DNA of 64,000 bases from Siphonodentalium dalli (lineage: Eukaryota; Mollusca; Scaphopoda; Gadilida; Siphonodentaliidae), in the NCBI GenBank assembly GCA_032622095.1, contig CP136061.1:47935797-47999796 (forward strand), given 5' to 3'. Position numbers and translations under genes: made by a program. Every line of letters begins with the position of its first letter. Within the stretch, counting starts at the first letter, position 1. A model generated the notes under the pieces. That model was given only the letters and a program-made list of their open reading frames with translations. It made no database searches and was not told the DNA's origin. Below, one piece after another: positions 22,996-34,036 of this stretch.

Positions 22996-23338
22996 TTAAC
23001 AATATAGATCTGGTATTTAATTTAATACTAATCACACACTCACACACCAGCAAGTGACAGATTGCTCTCAGCTGGCAATTACTGTGGGTGTTTATTACAG
23101 ATGTCAGAGAAGATTAAATCTGACATGATGGCAATTAACTCAAGAAGGTGTTGAAATGCTTATTACTGACTGCAAAAGAGAAGTTTTAGGAAAACATTCT
23201 GGTGTGAGAGGGGGTTAGGGGTGACATTGGTGGGGTCTGTATCATGTGTGGGGGGTGTGTGGTGAGGGGATGATAGAGTTTTAACGAGTCTCAGTGATTG
23301 CATTAAAGAGAAATTTGTTAAATCCCCTCAGCCCCTTT

Positions 23339-23870
23339 TTAGCTCACCTGAGACGAAGTCTCCGGTGGAGCTATAGTCATCACTCCTCGTCCGTCGTCCG
23401 TCTGACCGTCCGTCCGTCAACAATCATCTTCTTCTCCAGTATCATAAGGCCAAATGAGTTCATATTTGGTGTGGATGTTCCCTGCTTGACTCAGACTCAG
23501 ATTTGTTAAAATAAGGTCACTGAGTCAAATAGTTGCGAAGCTAGGGCCATAACTCTTTCCCGCCATAGTAATTCTTAAAACAACTTCTTTTCAAGAACAA
23601 TCAGGCCTATTTAGCTTATATTTGGTATGGAAGGTCCTTGAGTGACTGGGGGTCAGATTTGTTCAAATGGGGTCACTGGGTCAAATAGGGGCAGAATCAG
23701 GGACATAACTCTCTTCTCCCTAGTAATTATTAGAATGACTTCTTCTCCAGAATCATCAGGCCGATTTAGCTAATATTTTTGTATGGTGGGTCCTTGTGTG
23801 ACGGGTTCAGATTTGTTCAAATGGGGTCAGTGTGTCAAATAGGGGCCGTGTCAGGAACATAACTTTAATT
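23339..23870 (+). repeat. Family H array element
   Basis: The head is a hairpin, TAGCTCACC ... GGTGGAGCTA, followed by cgtccgtcgtccgtc and then about three ~155-bp degenerate units containing aggcc.atttagct.atattt, gtcagatttgttcaaatg and cataactct. A head fragment recurs at 29502-29560. No coding capacity. Confidence 0.65.
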
Positions 23871-24295
23871 TTTTGTTTTTTGTTTTTTGTTTGTTAAATA
23901 TTGTTAAATTTAAATCCTTGCTCAATTCAAAAAACAAATCACAATTCAAAATGAACCAATACAAAAATATTTTTTTCATTTTAACCCCTGATTTTTTGTA
24001 TTTTTTTAGACACAAAACACCCCATTCCACCCCTTTCCCTCCTCACCCCTCTACACCCCTGTCCCCACTACCACCCCCCCCCCCCAATCTGCGCCGCCCT
24101 GCACCCACTGCAGTCAAGAAAAAATTAATTAGAAAAACTGACACCTTGTAACATCCATAAAGTATGGTATTAGCCCCAGACAGAAAGAGTTAATAACAGT
24201 CATCAATTCAGATGTTTAATATCTAGCTGGCTGACAGCTAGGTGTAAACAGTCATGCTCTGTGTGTATCATTAACATATCATATCAAAACAAAAT
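23871..24295. other. Poly-T and C-rich low-complexity stretch, no gene
   Basis: TTTTTGTTTTTTG runs are followed by a CCCC-rich pyrimidine stretch near 24020-24090. Nothing else recognised. Confidence 0.5.
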
Positions 24296-24726
24296 GCTGT
24301 ATGTCTGACATTTGCAGAATGAGGTCCCCAGAGGGTGAATTTAGTGATGCTACTCTGCACAGTAGGCTAGCATCACCAAATACAATCTCCAGGGACCTCA
24401 TTCTGCTTAGGCCTCATCTTCAGGGAAGTATACAGGTCTTAAATTGACATTTCTACTTACTTTTTCCCTTCTGTTCAGTTTCTATATTCCCTAATTTGCT
24501 GTCAGAAGATAAAATTGATAATTGAAGTGCCCAATGGGTGCACATCACCAATTAACTGGACAACTTCAATCTGTTCCTATGTCTTCCATGGCAGTTGAGG
24601 CCTAAGCATAATGAGGTCCACAGAGGGTGAATTTGGTGATGCTAGCCCACCTTACAGGATTGCAGCACTAAATTCACCCTTTAGTGACCTCATTCTGCAA
24701 AAGTCAGACACTATATTCAGGCTTGG
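24296..24726. mobile_element. Family A dumbbell element, copy 5 (complete)
   Basis: Both end palindromes are present (24315-24405 and 24606-24700), joined by a ~200-bp interior with cttctgttcagtttctat and aacttcaatctg. It ends in cactatattcaggcttgg. This is one of the least disturbed copies, though several palindrome positions no longer pair. Confidence 0.8.
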
Positions 24727-24799
24727 CTGTTCCACTATTATATTCTTAACCACCACCTATCCAGTTGTACTCATTATACCCTGATTTGCAAAGAAAACT

Positions 24800-26400
24800 T
24801 GGGGGGGGGGGGTATATTGGATTGAATTTGTCTGTCAGTATGTCCTCCCGTCCATCCCTCTGTTGGGATGTTTCCATCCGTCCATCAATTTTGTTCTTCT
24901 CCACATACATATTAAAGACCGAAATGGTTTATATATTTTGACTCACATTCAGATTTGTTCAAATGAGTTCATCAGGTCATATAGGTGAGAAGCCAGGGCC
25001 ATAACTCTTTCCCTCCATAGTAATTCTTCAGAAACCATCAGGCCTATTTAGCTTTTGGTATGGAGGGTCCTTTGGTGAGTGGGGTTCAGATTTGTACACG
25101 TGAGGTCATTTTTAGGAAACTTTTGAGGAAAATCAGTTTTCTTCAACTCTTAAAATCTACCGTTTGAAATTTCTAGATGAATAGATCTCATAGATGGGGA
25201 TTCACATTTGTTCAAATAAGGGCAGAGATAAGAGATTTAACTCTCAACCACCCACCCTACCTGTATGTATGCTGTTTGATACTGGTATAATAATATATAG
25301 ATTCCTATTGATTTCTAAGCTACCTGGGTGGAGGCAATGAGGCTGTAGATTTGATTTTTCAACCAGTAACAGTCCACATTTTCCTACTTTCCGCCACAAA
25401 TGTTAACAGGTCTATTTTGCTGATATTTAGTATGAAGGGTTCTTTGGTGTCTGGTATTGAAATTTATTCAGATGTGGTCACCAGGTTAAATAGGGTGGGA
25501 CCAGGGACATAACTGTATGTCTCTATAGTCATTCTTAAATTGTCTTCTCAAGAGAGGTTGGACTATTTAGCTTACATATAGTATGGATGATCCTTTAGTG
25601 ACTGATATTCAGATTTGTTAACATCAGGTCAACCTGTTAAGAAATGACGGGGGCTATGGGGAGTTAACAATTTTGTGTTTAAAAAATCATTGAAATACCA
25701 AATTCATTAAAACATCTTCCTTGGAACTACCTAACTGATTAATCTGACATACATGTATGGTGTTTTGGGTCCATGGATAAATGGGCTTCAAACATGTCTA
25801 AATGGTTTTATAAAAAGGTGCTTGTGAGATTGGAAATTTCCAAAAATTGAGAAAGTTTGAGATGTCGGTTGTGAAATTCCAACCCAAGACTTGGGAGTCT
25901 GGAGTCCGGTCGGGAGGGGACTTGTTGAGCTGGAGGAGGGGGGTGATCAGTAGTGAACAGTGGGCAATTTCATGGTGGATATTCACCTTGAAATTACCCA
26001 CTGTACACTACTGAAGCCTCTCTAGCCACATATCGTGTTTAGATCTACTTTTTTCAAAGTGCTTATGAAAAGTTCTGACTATTGTGGTCTCCAGAGTCCC
26101 AGTCTCATCAGTCTTTGCAGTCTGGTGAGCGACCCCACAGTCTTTGACTGTCTTGTTGACAGGTCTACCCCATTTTAACAAATCTGGATCCTAGTCACCC
26201 AAGTACCCTCCATACAAAATATAAACTAAATAGATCTGATGGTTCCTGAGAAGAAGCTTTATTAAGAATTACTATAAAAAGTACCTGGCTTGGCCCCTAT
26301 TTGTCCTGGTGACCCCATTTGAATCTGAATCCCAGTCACATGGGGATCATCGAGAACCAAATATGACTCAATTCACACTTTCGGTTCAGGTGGGTGGGAT
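24800..26400. repeat. G-run headed array, then units in inverted orientation
   Basis: gggggggggggtatattgg is followed by tgtcctcccgtccatccc and degenerate ~155-bp units like those of family H (ggcctatttagct, gtcagatttgttcaaatg). Units at ~26150-26380 run in the opposite direction (acaaatctggatcc, accatcag complement). No gene is seen, although the region lies immediately upstream of a TAF13 exon. Confidence 0.55.
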
Positions 26401-26465
26401 TTGAACTCTTGGTTGTGTTATTGCCATTATTTATAAGTAGAAACATTGATAAATTTCTCATTCAG

Positions 26466-26532
26466 TTCGAGGATGAAGCGGAAGAAGAAGATGTGCCTCT
26501 GGAAAAGAAAAAGAAAATATTCTCAAAAGAAT
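26466..26532 (+). CDS. TAF13: TAF13 acidic/basic N-terminal exon
   Basis: TAF13 is a histone-fold subunit of the general transcription factor TFIID that pairs with TAF11. This exon follows the acceptor ctcattcag and ends before the donor gtaagaa. It encodes FEDEAEEED then PLEKKKKIFSKE plus one base. The base T joins TG of the exon at 31713 to give Leu, restoring FSKELRC, the sequence found in TAF13 proteins. The exon starts in phase 0. A first exon encoding roughly ten residues with the start codon must lie upstream, as human TAF13 has 124 residues and the three exons here give 113. Confidence 0.85.
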
Positions 26533-26545
26533 GTAAGAATATAAA

Positions 26546-26720
26546 GTTATTATACCATGTTATGTACAATAATGAGTATGTGTTTTTCTTGTGCAAGTCC
26601 AGGTTGTGGTGAAAAGTTATATTGGACGAGACACTCAGTGTCGAGTCCAATATGACTTTTCACCACAACCTGGACTCACACAAGAAATACACATACTGTA
26701 CACAACATTGTATAATGACA
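26546..26720. mobile_element. Foldback element starting 13 bp after a TAF13 splice donor
   Basis: Arms of ~75 bp pair across a short centre: ggttgtggtgaaaag and cttttcaccacaacc, then gacac..gtgtc at the tip. The outer parts of the arms (ttattataccatgtt and its near complement) have diverged. A related gagtccaatatgac segment lies at 26990-27060. It is within the first identified TAF13 intron. Confidence 0.7.
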
Positions 26721-26740
26721 TTTTTATTATCCATCTGTAT

Positions 26741-27630
26741 GTTTATCCAAATTTTGGGAATAAAACTTTAATGGTTACTTTTGGTATTTGTTGGCACTTA
26801 ATTCTCTATAAAAGCCTGTATTTGATCATCAGAAAGCATGACTTGGAAAACTAAACACGGAAATTATGAATAAAAAAACTCAATGCGGAAGTGAAACGTC
26901 TGCTAAATCCACCAGTGTTGTGCGCGCATCACAATTTCACTGATTCATTTCGCAATAGTTAATTTGTGACGTCACAGATCTAGAGTCCCGATAAAAAGTC
27001 ATATTGCACACTTGGGAGTCCAATATGACATTCGGGAGTCCACATGACTTTTTCCTGGATTATCACATGGCGGATTTGCCCAATCAGAAATAGTGTTAGT
27101 TAAGAGATGGATAATGAACACATAATGTATTCTATGCCTTAATTCTATTTAAATTCTCTCAGTACCATTTTTTTGTCAGTTTTAAATTTGGCACTTTGAA
27201 ATCACGTATCGTGCTGCGCGACTACAAAACCGACAAAAATATGTTCGTAAAATTATTGTATCTGATGACAGTTTCCGTACTTAATCGTTCCTAATGATAA
27301 TTGTGTATATTAATTTGTTCTGCTTGGTGTGAATTTACATCGAGCAGAACAAACTGCTTCATCATTTTGTTGTGACGTGACGATGGGTGTTAAGGCATGA
27401 TAACTCTTAATTCTATGTATTTTAAATTGTTGGGTTGACGTATTTAACTCAGACTGTTTGACCACTCTTCGGTTGTTGATATGGAATATGTGTATTTCTC
27501 CTTAGCATCAAAACATCAAAGATTTTTGCCATAATTCATTCTTTATAGTAAATAATGGTGTTGAGATACGTTGCCCACAAAAAATATAATTGTTTATTCA
27601 GTCATAGTCTTTCCGTAATGTACACGCAAC
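26741..27630. other. TAF13 intron sequence, no gene seen
   Basis: Apart from the short related foldback piece at 26990-27060 (gagtcc...gggagtccaatatgac...gggagtcc), I see no gene or element. Confidence 0.45.
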
Positions 27631-27830
27631 TCATTAAAGACATATACCATTGAATAAAACCTTTCTGTTAGTATCCAAACACAATCCCCATTGGAAGAAA
27701 GTAGCAATGAACTAAGATCGTTGAATGTTCCAACCACACCGACTGTAACAGTTCAGAGAACGTAACATTTGAACTACACACAAATGTAAATATTTACTAC
27801 TTTACTCGGGACGCTTTATTCGGCATAAAC
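27631..27830. repeat. Dispersed repeat, family J, copy 1
   Basis: Shares attaaagacatat, gaactac.cacaa.tgtaaatattta and ctactttactcggg-type phrases in the same order with 28889-29110, which interrupts the family F array. No coding capacity; class unknown. Confidence 0.45.
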
Positions 27831-28001
27831 ATTACAGCAGTGGTTACACCAATAATTGTCACTGCATATAATTCGTTTGTAATAATGAAGCTGTTTTCTG
27901 ACTATTTGGATATCAAATAATATATTTTGGCATGAGTATGTCTTATTCCGTTCGGAACACATCAGCGGAGTGTTTCACATCACTTTAACGTAGCTCTCTT
28001 A

Positions 28002-29338
28002 TTAGCTCAAATTTACTTTGTAAAGTTTGAGCTATTGCCATCGTCCGTGCATGTGTGAGGCATCAACAACACGGACTACAGGTTGTACCTTTGGTCGGAT
28101 CATCATGAAATTTGTTATAGCTGTTGACATTGACATGTAGATGGGAACAACTCATTTTGGGGTCATTTGGGAAAAAACTTGGCCTCCAGCAGCCTTGGAT
28201 TTTAAAATTCAATCCATGATCACGGGCTACGGGTCGTTCTGTTCGTCTGATCGTCATGAAATTTGTCATGGATGTCAATATTGACAGGTAGATGACAAAG
28301 AATAATTTTGGGGTTGTTCGGCCAAAAAACATGGCTGTCGGCAACCATCTTGGATTTTACTCTTTGCATGACTAAATCCTTTGGCACGGGCTACAGGTCG
28401 TACCTTTGATTGGATCATCATGAAATTTGTCATGGATGTTAACAATGACATGTAGATGGGAACGAGTCAGTTGGCAAAAAACATGGCTGCCAGCAGACAT
28501 CTTGTATTTCAAAATTCAGTCCATTCGCATGGGCTACAGACTGGAGTTTTCTTTTGATCATCATGAAATTTGTCATGATTGTTAATATTGACATGTAGAT
28601 GGAAACTTTTCATTTTGGGGTTATTCGGCCATAAAACATGGCTGGTGGCAGCCATCTTGGATTTTACTCTTGCATAACTAAATCCTACAGGTCGTACCTT
28701 TGGTCGGATCATCGTGAAATTTCTTTTGGCTGTTAACATTGACATGTAGATGGGAACGAGTCATTTTGGGATCAATCGGCCATAAAACATTCCGCTGGCA
28801 GCTATCTTGGATTTTACTCTTTGCATGACTAAATCCTTTGGCAACACTACAGTCCACTTCCCTCATCTGATCATCACCAAACTTCATATTAAAGACATAT
28901 TATGTACTCATTCGGATACGTGAAACTAATAAGTTAGTATTCAGGCGCTATGCCAACTGGAGGAATATAGCATTCTATTAACATCGCTGAAAATTTCAGA
29001 CAAATAGACCTTACCACTCCATAGGAAACATCATCTGAACTACTCACAATTGTAAATATTTACTTCTCGATTCGGGGTGCTACTATCTGCGATAAGCTAA
29101 CGAAAACTATTTCTCCATCGAGAGCCACTGTATTTAACAAATGTTAACAAATGTTTTTGAATTTCATTGGAAAACATAGCCGCCAGCAACCGTCTTTTAT
29201 TTTACTTTATATATATCCCTTCATGTTGATAATTTGGTATTACTCAGACCTTTCAACTTTCCGCATTCCTAATTGGTCCATTGACTGTAACACATGAAAT
29301 TATTCCCTTTCCAAGTTGAGCTACAGTGTCATTGACAC
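28002..29338 (+). repeat. Family F array element, interrupted by a family J copy
   Basis: It begins with a palindromic head, TTAGCTCAAA ... TTTGAGCTATTGCC, then tcgtccgtgc, then about five units of ~150-180 bp carrying gatcatcatgaaattt, gacatgtagatggga and catcttggattttactctt. It ends at ccaagttgagctacagtg with the small hairpin GTGTCATTGACAC (29326-29338). 28889-29110 is a family J insertion. It lies in a TAF13 intron. Confidence 0.65.
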
Positions 29339-29501
29339 TTTCATTTATATCCATGAGGTTTGGTATAAACTCAGGAGTCATAATATTTTTCATTCTGTTT
29401 TGATTTTGCGCACTGATGGGTGCGCGAAAAATAGTACTGTGTGAATTTAAATATGAGTAAGGTACCCTAGAGGCACAAATCATATGCAGACACCCAGAAT
29501 T

Positions 29502-29640
29502 TAGCTCACCAAAGACAAAGTCTCTGATGGAGTCATAGTTATCACTCCTCGTCCATTTGTTTTAAAAATATTTTGCTACAGAACCACAAGACCCAACAGA
29601 CTTATTTGGTGTTGTTGTTACTTAGGTGACTCAAATATAC
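29502..29640 (+). repeat. Family H head fragment
   Basis: tagctcaccaaagacaaag followed by tctctgatggag and tcactcctcgtcc matches the hairpin head at 23339 with the stem partly mutated; array units do not follow clearly. Confidence 0.5.
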
Positions 29641-29811
29641 ATTTTCTCCCAAAGATTGCAGTGGAACTCCTAATGCATCTTATGAAACCAACGGGCCCAT
29701 TTGGTTTAAAAGTTTTATTAAACCATAACTTACAAGGCACACAGACTATTCAGGTCACACATGTTTTATTTAACCAGAGTAAATCAATACTGATTTATTC
29801 TCAGCCATTAT

Positions 29812-29851
29812 TATGTTTAATTCCAAAGTACCAACTTTGGAATTAAACATA
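29812..29851. repeat. Perfect 18-bp stem hairpin
   Basis: tatgtttaattccaaagt and its exact complement flank the loop acca. No flanking element was recognised. It lies in a TAF13 intron. Confidence 0.85.
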
Positions 29852-30689
29852 CAATTTCGGAACTGGACATAGTAAATATTTTCCAAACTATAGATTCCTT
29901 CTGTGTTATCAAGCTCTTATGGTAAGTCAAATAGATGCTTCATAGGTATGCATTCACAAATTGGGACCAATCCAGCCAATAAATATGAATTGCATTAAAA
30001 TCGACAGTGTCAGTGCGTGACATGTTTGTATTGTTCCACACACCTGTGTCACTTTAACATTGACACCTCTGAAACTACAAAAACAATAAAACCTAGACAT
30101 GAAAAATCTCTGATTATGATAACTTGGAGACAAATAACTAATATTGAACTCAATATAAAGAGCGTTTATAATATTAAATCACATGAAACCGAACAGTTGT
30201 TAGTGCTTTATATACCACGCATAAGTACATATCACACACTTGCTTGAAACTAACTTTTATTTTACTGTTATAGTCTTAAAGATCGTACAACACCAGAAAA
30301 ATTTGAAAAATATATAACTTATATAAATGGTGTGGATGTTTAATTCAGGTACAATGTATATCATAAACTCGATGTGGTGCTTGTTGCTCATTTTATTTAA
30401 ATTTCTGATTGATTCCGAAACTGCCATTAGAGCAGGGTGCTCTGCCTGGTACCTCTTGTCTCAAGTGTCATCGGGCATCCTCCTTTACTCACACATGTGA
30501 GTCACACAAATCTGATGGTTTGTTTAGTTAATGTCTCCATTTCAGTTGTAATCATTTATCTTGTTCATCCGTCCATCTGTGAACAATTGTTTTAACCCTT
30601 TCTATACCAATTACTCATTGATGATTAGTTATTCTATTGGAAATGTTCAGATAATAAGTTCAACTAACGACAATAGGGTCACTTGAAAT

Positions 30690-31450
30690 TATAGAATATA
30701 GAAATGGGCTCCATCCATCCGTGAGTCCATGAGTCTAGCCGTGTGTCCGGTCGTGAGTCTAGCCATTCGTGAGTCCATCTTCCCATAACAACTTTGAAGC
30801 TCTATAGCTTGGTCATCGTCAATCAGATTTCAGTATATTGGTGAAGCAACATGGGGGAAAGAGTATTTACAAAAAGCAGGTTTTGTCCATTTTTTCCAGA
30901 GTTATGGCCCTTATTATATAAATGGGACTCACTGTGAAAATGGATTTACTCTTTGCCTGACTAAATTCGTTGGGGAAAACCTACTGGCCACATCCTTCAT
31001 CAAATCATCACCAAACTTCGTATGGACCTTTGGGGTGGTCTCTGGATGGGATCTGTCTATTTTGTTTCTCAAAAAATGGCCACCACCAGCCATGTTGTTT
31101 ATCTGGAATTGCATTTTTGTTTTGTCCATCCATGCATATATCTCAACCAATGGTTATAGGATTTAAATGAAATTTAATATGGAGCTTCACCATGACTGCT
31201 TGCAAAATTGGGACAAATGGCGTCGTTCAGTTTTTCCATTTTTGAGTTATCCTTTGTTTATCTGGAAATCATTTCTTTTTGTCTGTTCAAGCTGATGCAT
31301 GGGTTGTCAGGTCTGAATGCAATTTGGTATGGATGTTCGCCATAATGAATGCTTTTAAAGGAATGCCAAATGGCATTGTTTGCATTTTCAATTTGTCTTT
31401 ACCTAATTTAGTTTGTTATGTTATGGCTCCCAGAATGCACCAGAATTCAA
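30690..31450 (+). repeat. Array element with gtgagtcc microsatellite head
   Basis: ccatccatccgtgagtcc and variants are followed by degenerate units with gagttatggcccttatt, ccaccatgactgcttgc and atttggtatggatgtt. The plan is the same as in the other array families. It lies in a TAF13 intron; no coding capacity. Confidence 0.5.
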
Positions 31451-31712
31451 ACTAAAAATTTATTTTCAAAAGGTGAATAACTCTATATCTTTATATATAG
31501 AGTTATTCCCCTTCCATTGAAAATAATGAAATTTTAGCACAGAAAACCATTTCGGTATCTCAACAAAAACAACATGTTTACAGTTTATTACACTGTATAA
31601 GTTGACACTACAATGTTTTGGAGATTCCTCTTTCAAATGGTAATATAAAATGGCATATCCTTTATATAAAATTAAGAGGGCCTTTAATTATAGTCTACAT
31701 TGTAATTTTCAG

Positions 31713-31810
31713 TGAGGTGCATGATGTTTGGATTCGGTGATGACCAGAATCCTTACACAGAATCAGTGGACCTGCTCGAAGATTTAGTTATCGAGTACAT
31801 AACTGAAATA
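31713..31810 (+). CDS. TAF13: TAF13 histone-fold exon 1
   Basis: Preceded by the acceptor gtaattttcag and followed by the strong donor gtaagt. After the split Leu codon it encodes RCMMFGFGDDQNPYTESVDL then LEDLVIEYITEI, nearly identical to the start of the animal TAF13 histone fold (RCMMYGFGDDQNPYTESVDI in human). It ends in phase 0. Its length of 98 bp keeps the frame from 26532 through to 39890. Intron lengths are 5,180 bp upstream and 8,079 bp downstream. Confidence 0.95.
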
Positions 31811-31860
31811 GTAAGTGTGATCTTTATCATTCTTATCTGGTTATGATTCTCAGACCTGGG

Positions 31861-32696
31861 CAAGCCTTGAAATATATCTGTAATTTGCGGAATGAGGTCC
31901 CCAGAGGGAGAATTTAGTGATGCTACCCACACAGCGGGCTAACATCACCAAATTCACCCTCTGGGGAGTGACCTCATTCTTCTTAGGCCTCATCTTCTTG
32001 GAAGTATCTATAGTCTTAACTTAATATTGGGGACCTGCGAATATTCAAGATTCGATTCGATGTCGATATCGGGCACCCGATTCGAAATCGACACCGAATC
32101 GGTCCGCTGATTCGGATATTTTCGAATCGGTGTTACTTTGGTGTAGTCTCGTTTTGTGCATCTAAATAACACATACCAAATGACCTGAACTCACAGAAAT
32201 TGAAGCACAATGTTGCTTCGATCCCAACCCGTGACGGTGATCAATCACCGCATATATTTGTAATCTGTATCGACACTATGTAAATTGGCAAACAATGTCA
32301 ATCACTAGAGCTCTGATTCGATTCGAGATTCGATTCGATGTCGATATCAGGAAGGAGATTCGATATCAAGATTGGATTCGATGCAAAATCCCCGATTCGC
32401 AGATCCCTACTTAACATTGTTTTTAGTTACATTTTCCATTCTGTTCAGTTTCTTTGTCCCCTAATTTTCAGACGATAAAATGATTAATCGAGGTGACAAA
32501 GGGGTGAACATCACCAAATTCAACTGGAGAACTTCAATCTGATCCTGTCTCCCATAGCAGTTGAGGCCTAAGCTGAATGAAGTTCCCAGAGAGTGAATTT
32601 GGTGACACTAGCCCGCCATGCGGGATAACATTGATCATTAAATTCAACCCCTGGGGACCTCATTCTGCATATCAGACACACTATTTCCAGGCTTGC
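31861..32696. mobile_element. Family A dumbbell element, copy 6, carrying a hAT insertion
   Basis: It starts caagccttgaaatat with its palindrome to ~31985, and ends gacacactatttccaggcttg. The interior is interrupted at 32028-32409 by a hAT-type element flanked by an 8-bp duplication. It lies in the second identified TAF13 intron, ~50 bp after the splice donor. Confidence 0.8.
32028..32409. mobile_element. hAT-type MITE (382 bp) with 8-bp target duplication
   Basis: The ends are TGGGGACCTGCGAAT and the complement of TAGGGATCTGCGAAT. Target duplications CTTAATAT (32020-32027) and CTTAACAT (32410-32417) differ by one base. The interior is filled with gattcgattcgatgtcgat-type repeats in both orientations, typical of hAT subterminal repeats. 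No coding capacity. Confidence 0.85.
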
Positions 32697-33249
32697 TTGT
32701 CCCCACACCCGCATTGTAAAGAGCAATCTGATTGGTTACAATGCCACGTCAAATCGCCATGTCCCACATCACCCTCGATACTTGATAGCATGGTTGGAGG
32801 GAACGTGCATGAAATATTGGGGGTACATGATTGCGTGATACATCGGTGTACATCAATAACCTTCGAACTGGCAGTTTCAACCAGTCAGAACGTTGCTCTA
32901 GCAACCTGGCACTAGGGCCCTGCGTATCGGGGATTTTCATTTGGAATCGAATTGAATCGGGTAAGAGATTCAAAATCGCATTGAATCTCGAATCGAATCG
33001 TTCTATCAAGTGTATCAACTAGGCCTGTAACGATTCATCGCGATTTCGATGCATCGCGATTCGTCATTCACGATTCTATACGCGATTCATTTGACTGTAA
33101 TTTCGATACACTACGATACAGTTCCGCTATTATGCAGTTACCATACGAAGTCAATCGGGTCCCCTCGTTCGTTTCTGTAAGCTGTGAATGCTTACGAAGT
33201 GTTATCGGAAGTGAATCTGTAAATTTCGTTGTTTCCGTGAGCTCGCACT

Positions 33250-33624
33250 TTGACCTTTGACACAAACGTTGGCGGAAGTGAAATGACTGACCTCCGTAAC
33301 CTAGCCTCAGACTGTAAGCCATGCTCTAAATGGTTTAATTTGATGAACTGCTGTGATTTCAACCAATCAAATACTAGTATATTGGATATATCGTCTGCGG
33401 CAAAACAACAACACGTGGGCCGTGGAAAGATGTCTGCTCAAAGCTTAAAACTTGTCAATCCCCCAGCGGCCTACAGGTCGAAAGTCTGGCAATATTTCGG
33501 TTTTGGGACGTACACCGTTGAACTTGAAGAGGATGGACGCATCAAGACAGACAGAACTAAAACGATCTGCAAATTATGTTCGATGGCAACCTCTTACAAG
33601 ACTGGTGTTACGACCAACATGTAA
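33250..33624 (+). pseudogene. BED zinc-finger remnant of a hAT transposase
   Basis: Residues ~75-124 of this frame read SKVWQYFGF ... DRTKTICKLCSMATSYKTGV, matching the BED finger of hAT transposases and ZBED proteins: the aromatic W-x-YF cluster and the C-x2-C pair are present. The frame stops at TTNM, just before the two His that complete the zinc site. The likely original start is the internal Met at residue 61 (MSAQSLKLVNPP). Nothing of the RNaseH-like catalytic domain follows, so this is a relic left inside a non-autonomous element. Host co-option seems unlikely. Confidence 0.75.
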
Positions 33625-33813
33625 AAACCTAGCTTACTTACAAACACTCAGTTAATGTTTGATGCTCCATCATGCTCGCCACTTCGGTTCGCTTCTGACA
33701 GTGTTATCTGTTACATGTTGTGAGTTGTGACTAATGTCACATTGTTGTGTTGAATTACTGTTGATTAAAATATGAAATGAATTTAAAAAATAAGACTTGA
33801 ATCACTGTTGCAT

Positions 33814-34036
33814 GAGTTTCGGATTGAAAATTAGCTTTTCTGACAATATACTCAGATATAACTATGAGCATAATACAAAGTAGTGTATAAGAGCCCAGCT
33901 GCCCAGCGACATTTCGTCATGTGCCATTATTAGGCATATAGTTTAATGGTGCATGGCGAACTGTCGCTGGGTGCTTACTTGTCAATAGTTATATCTGAGT
34001 ATATTGTCAGAAAAGCTCATTTTCAGTCAGAAACTC
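33814..34036. mobile_element. Foldback element inside the inner hAT
   Basis: Arms gagtttcggattgaaaatt..gcttttctgacaatatactc and their near complement (33986-34036) enclose a second pair, ccagcgaca and tgtcgctgg. About 50-bp arms plus the inner stem. Non-coding. Confidence 0.75.

Noticed and set aside
26394-26465. Upstream extension of the TAF13 exon to an in-frame ATG at 26394
   Set aside because: The extension reads into array repeat sequence and a clear acceptor (ctcattcag) precedes 26466; TAF13 proteins do not carry the encoded hydrophobic stretch.
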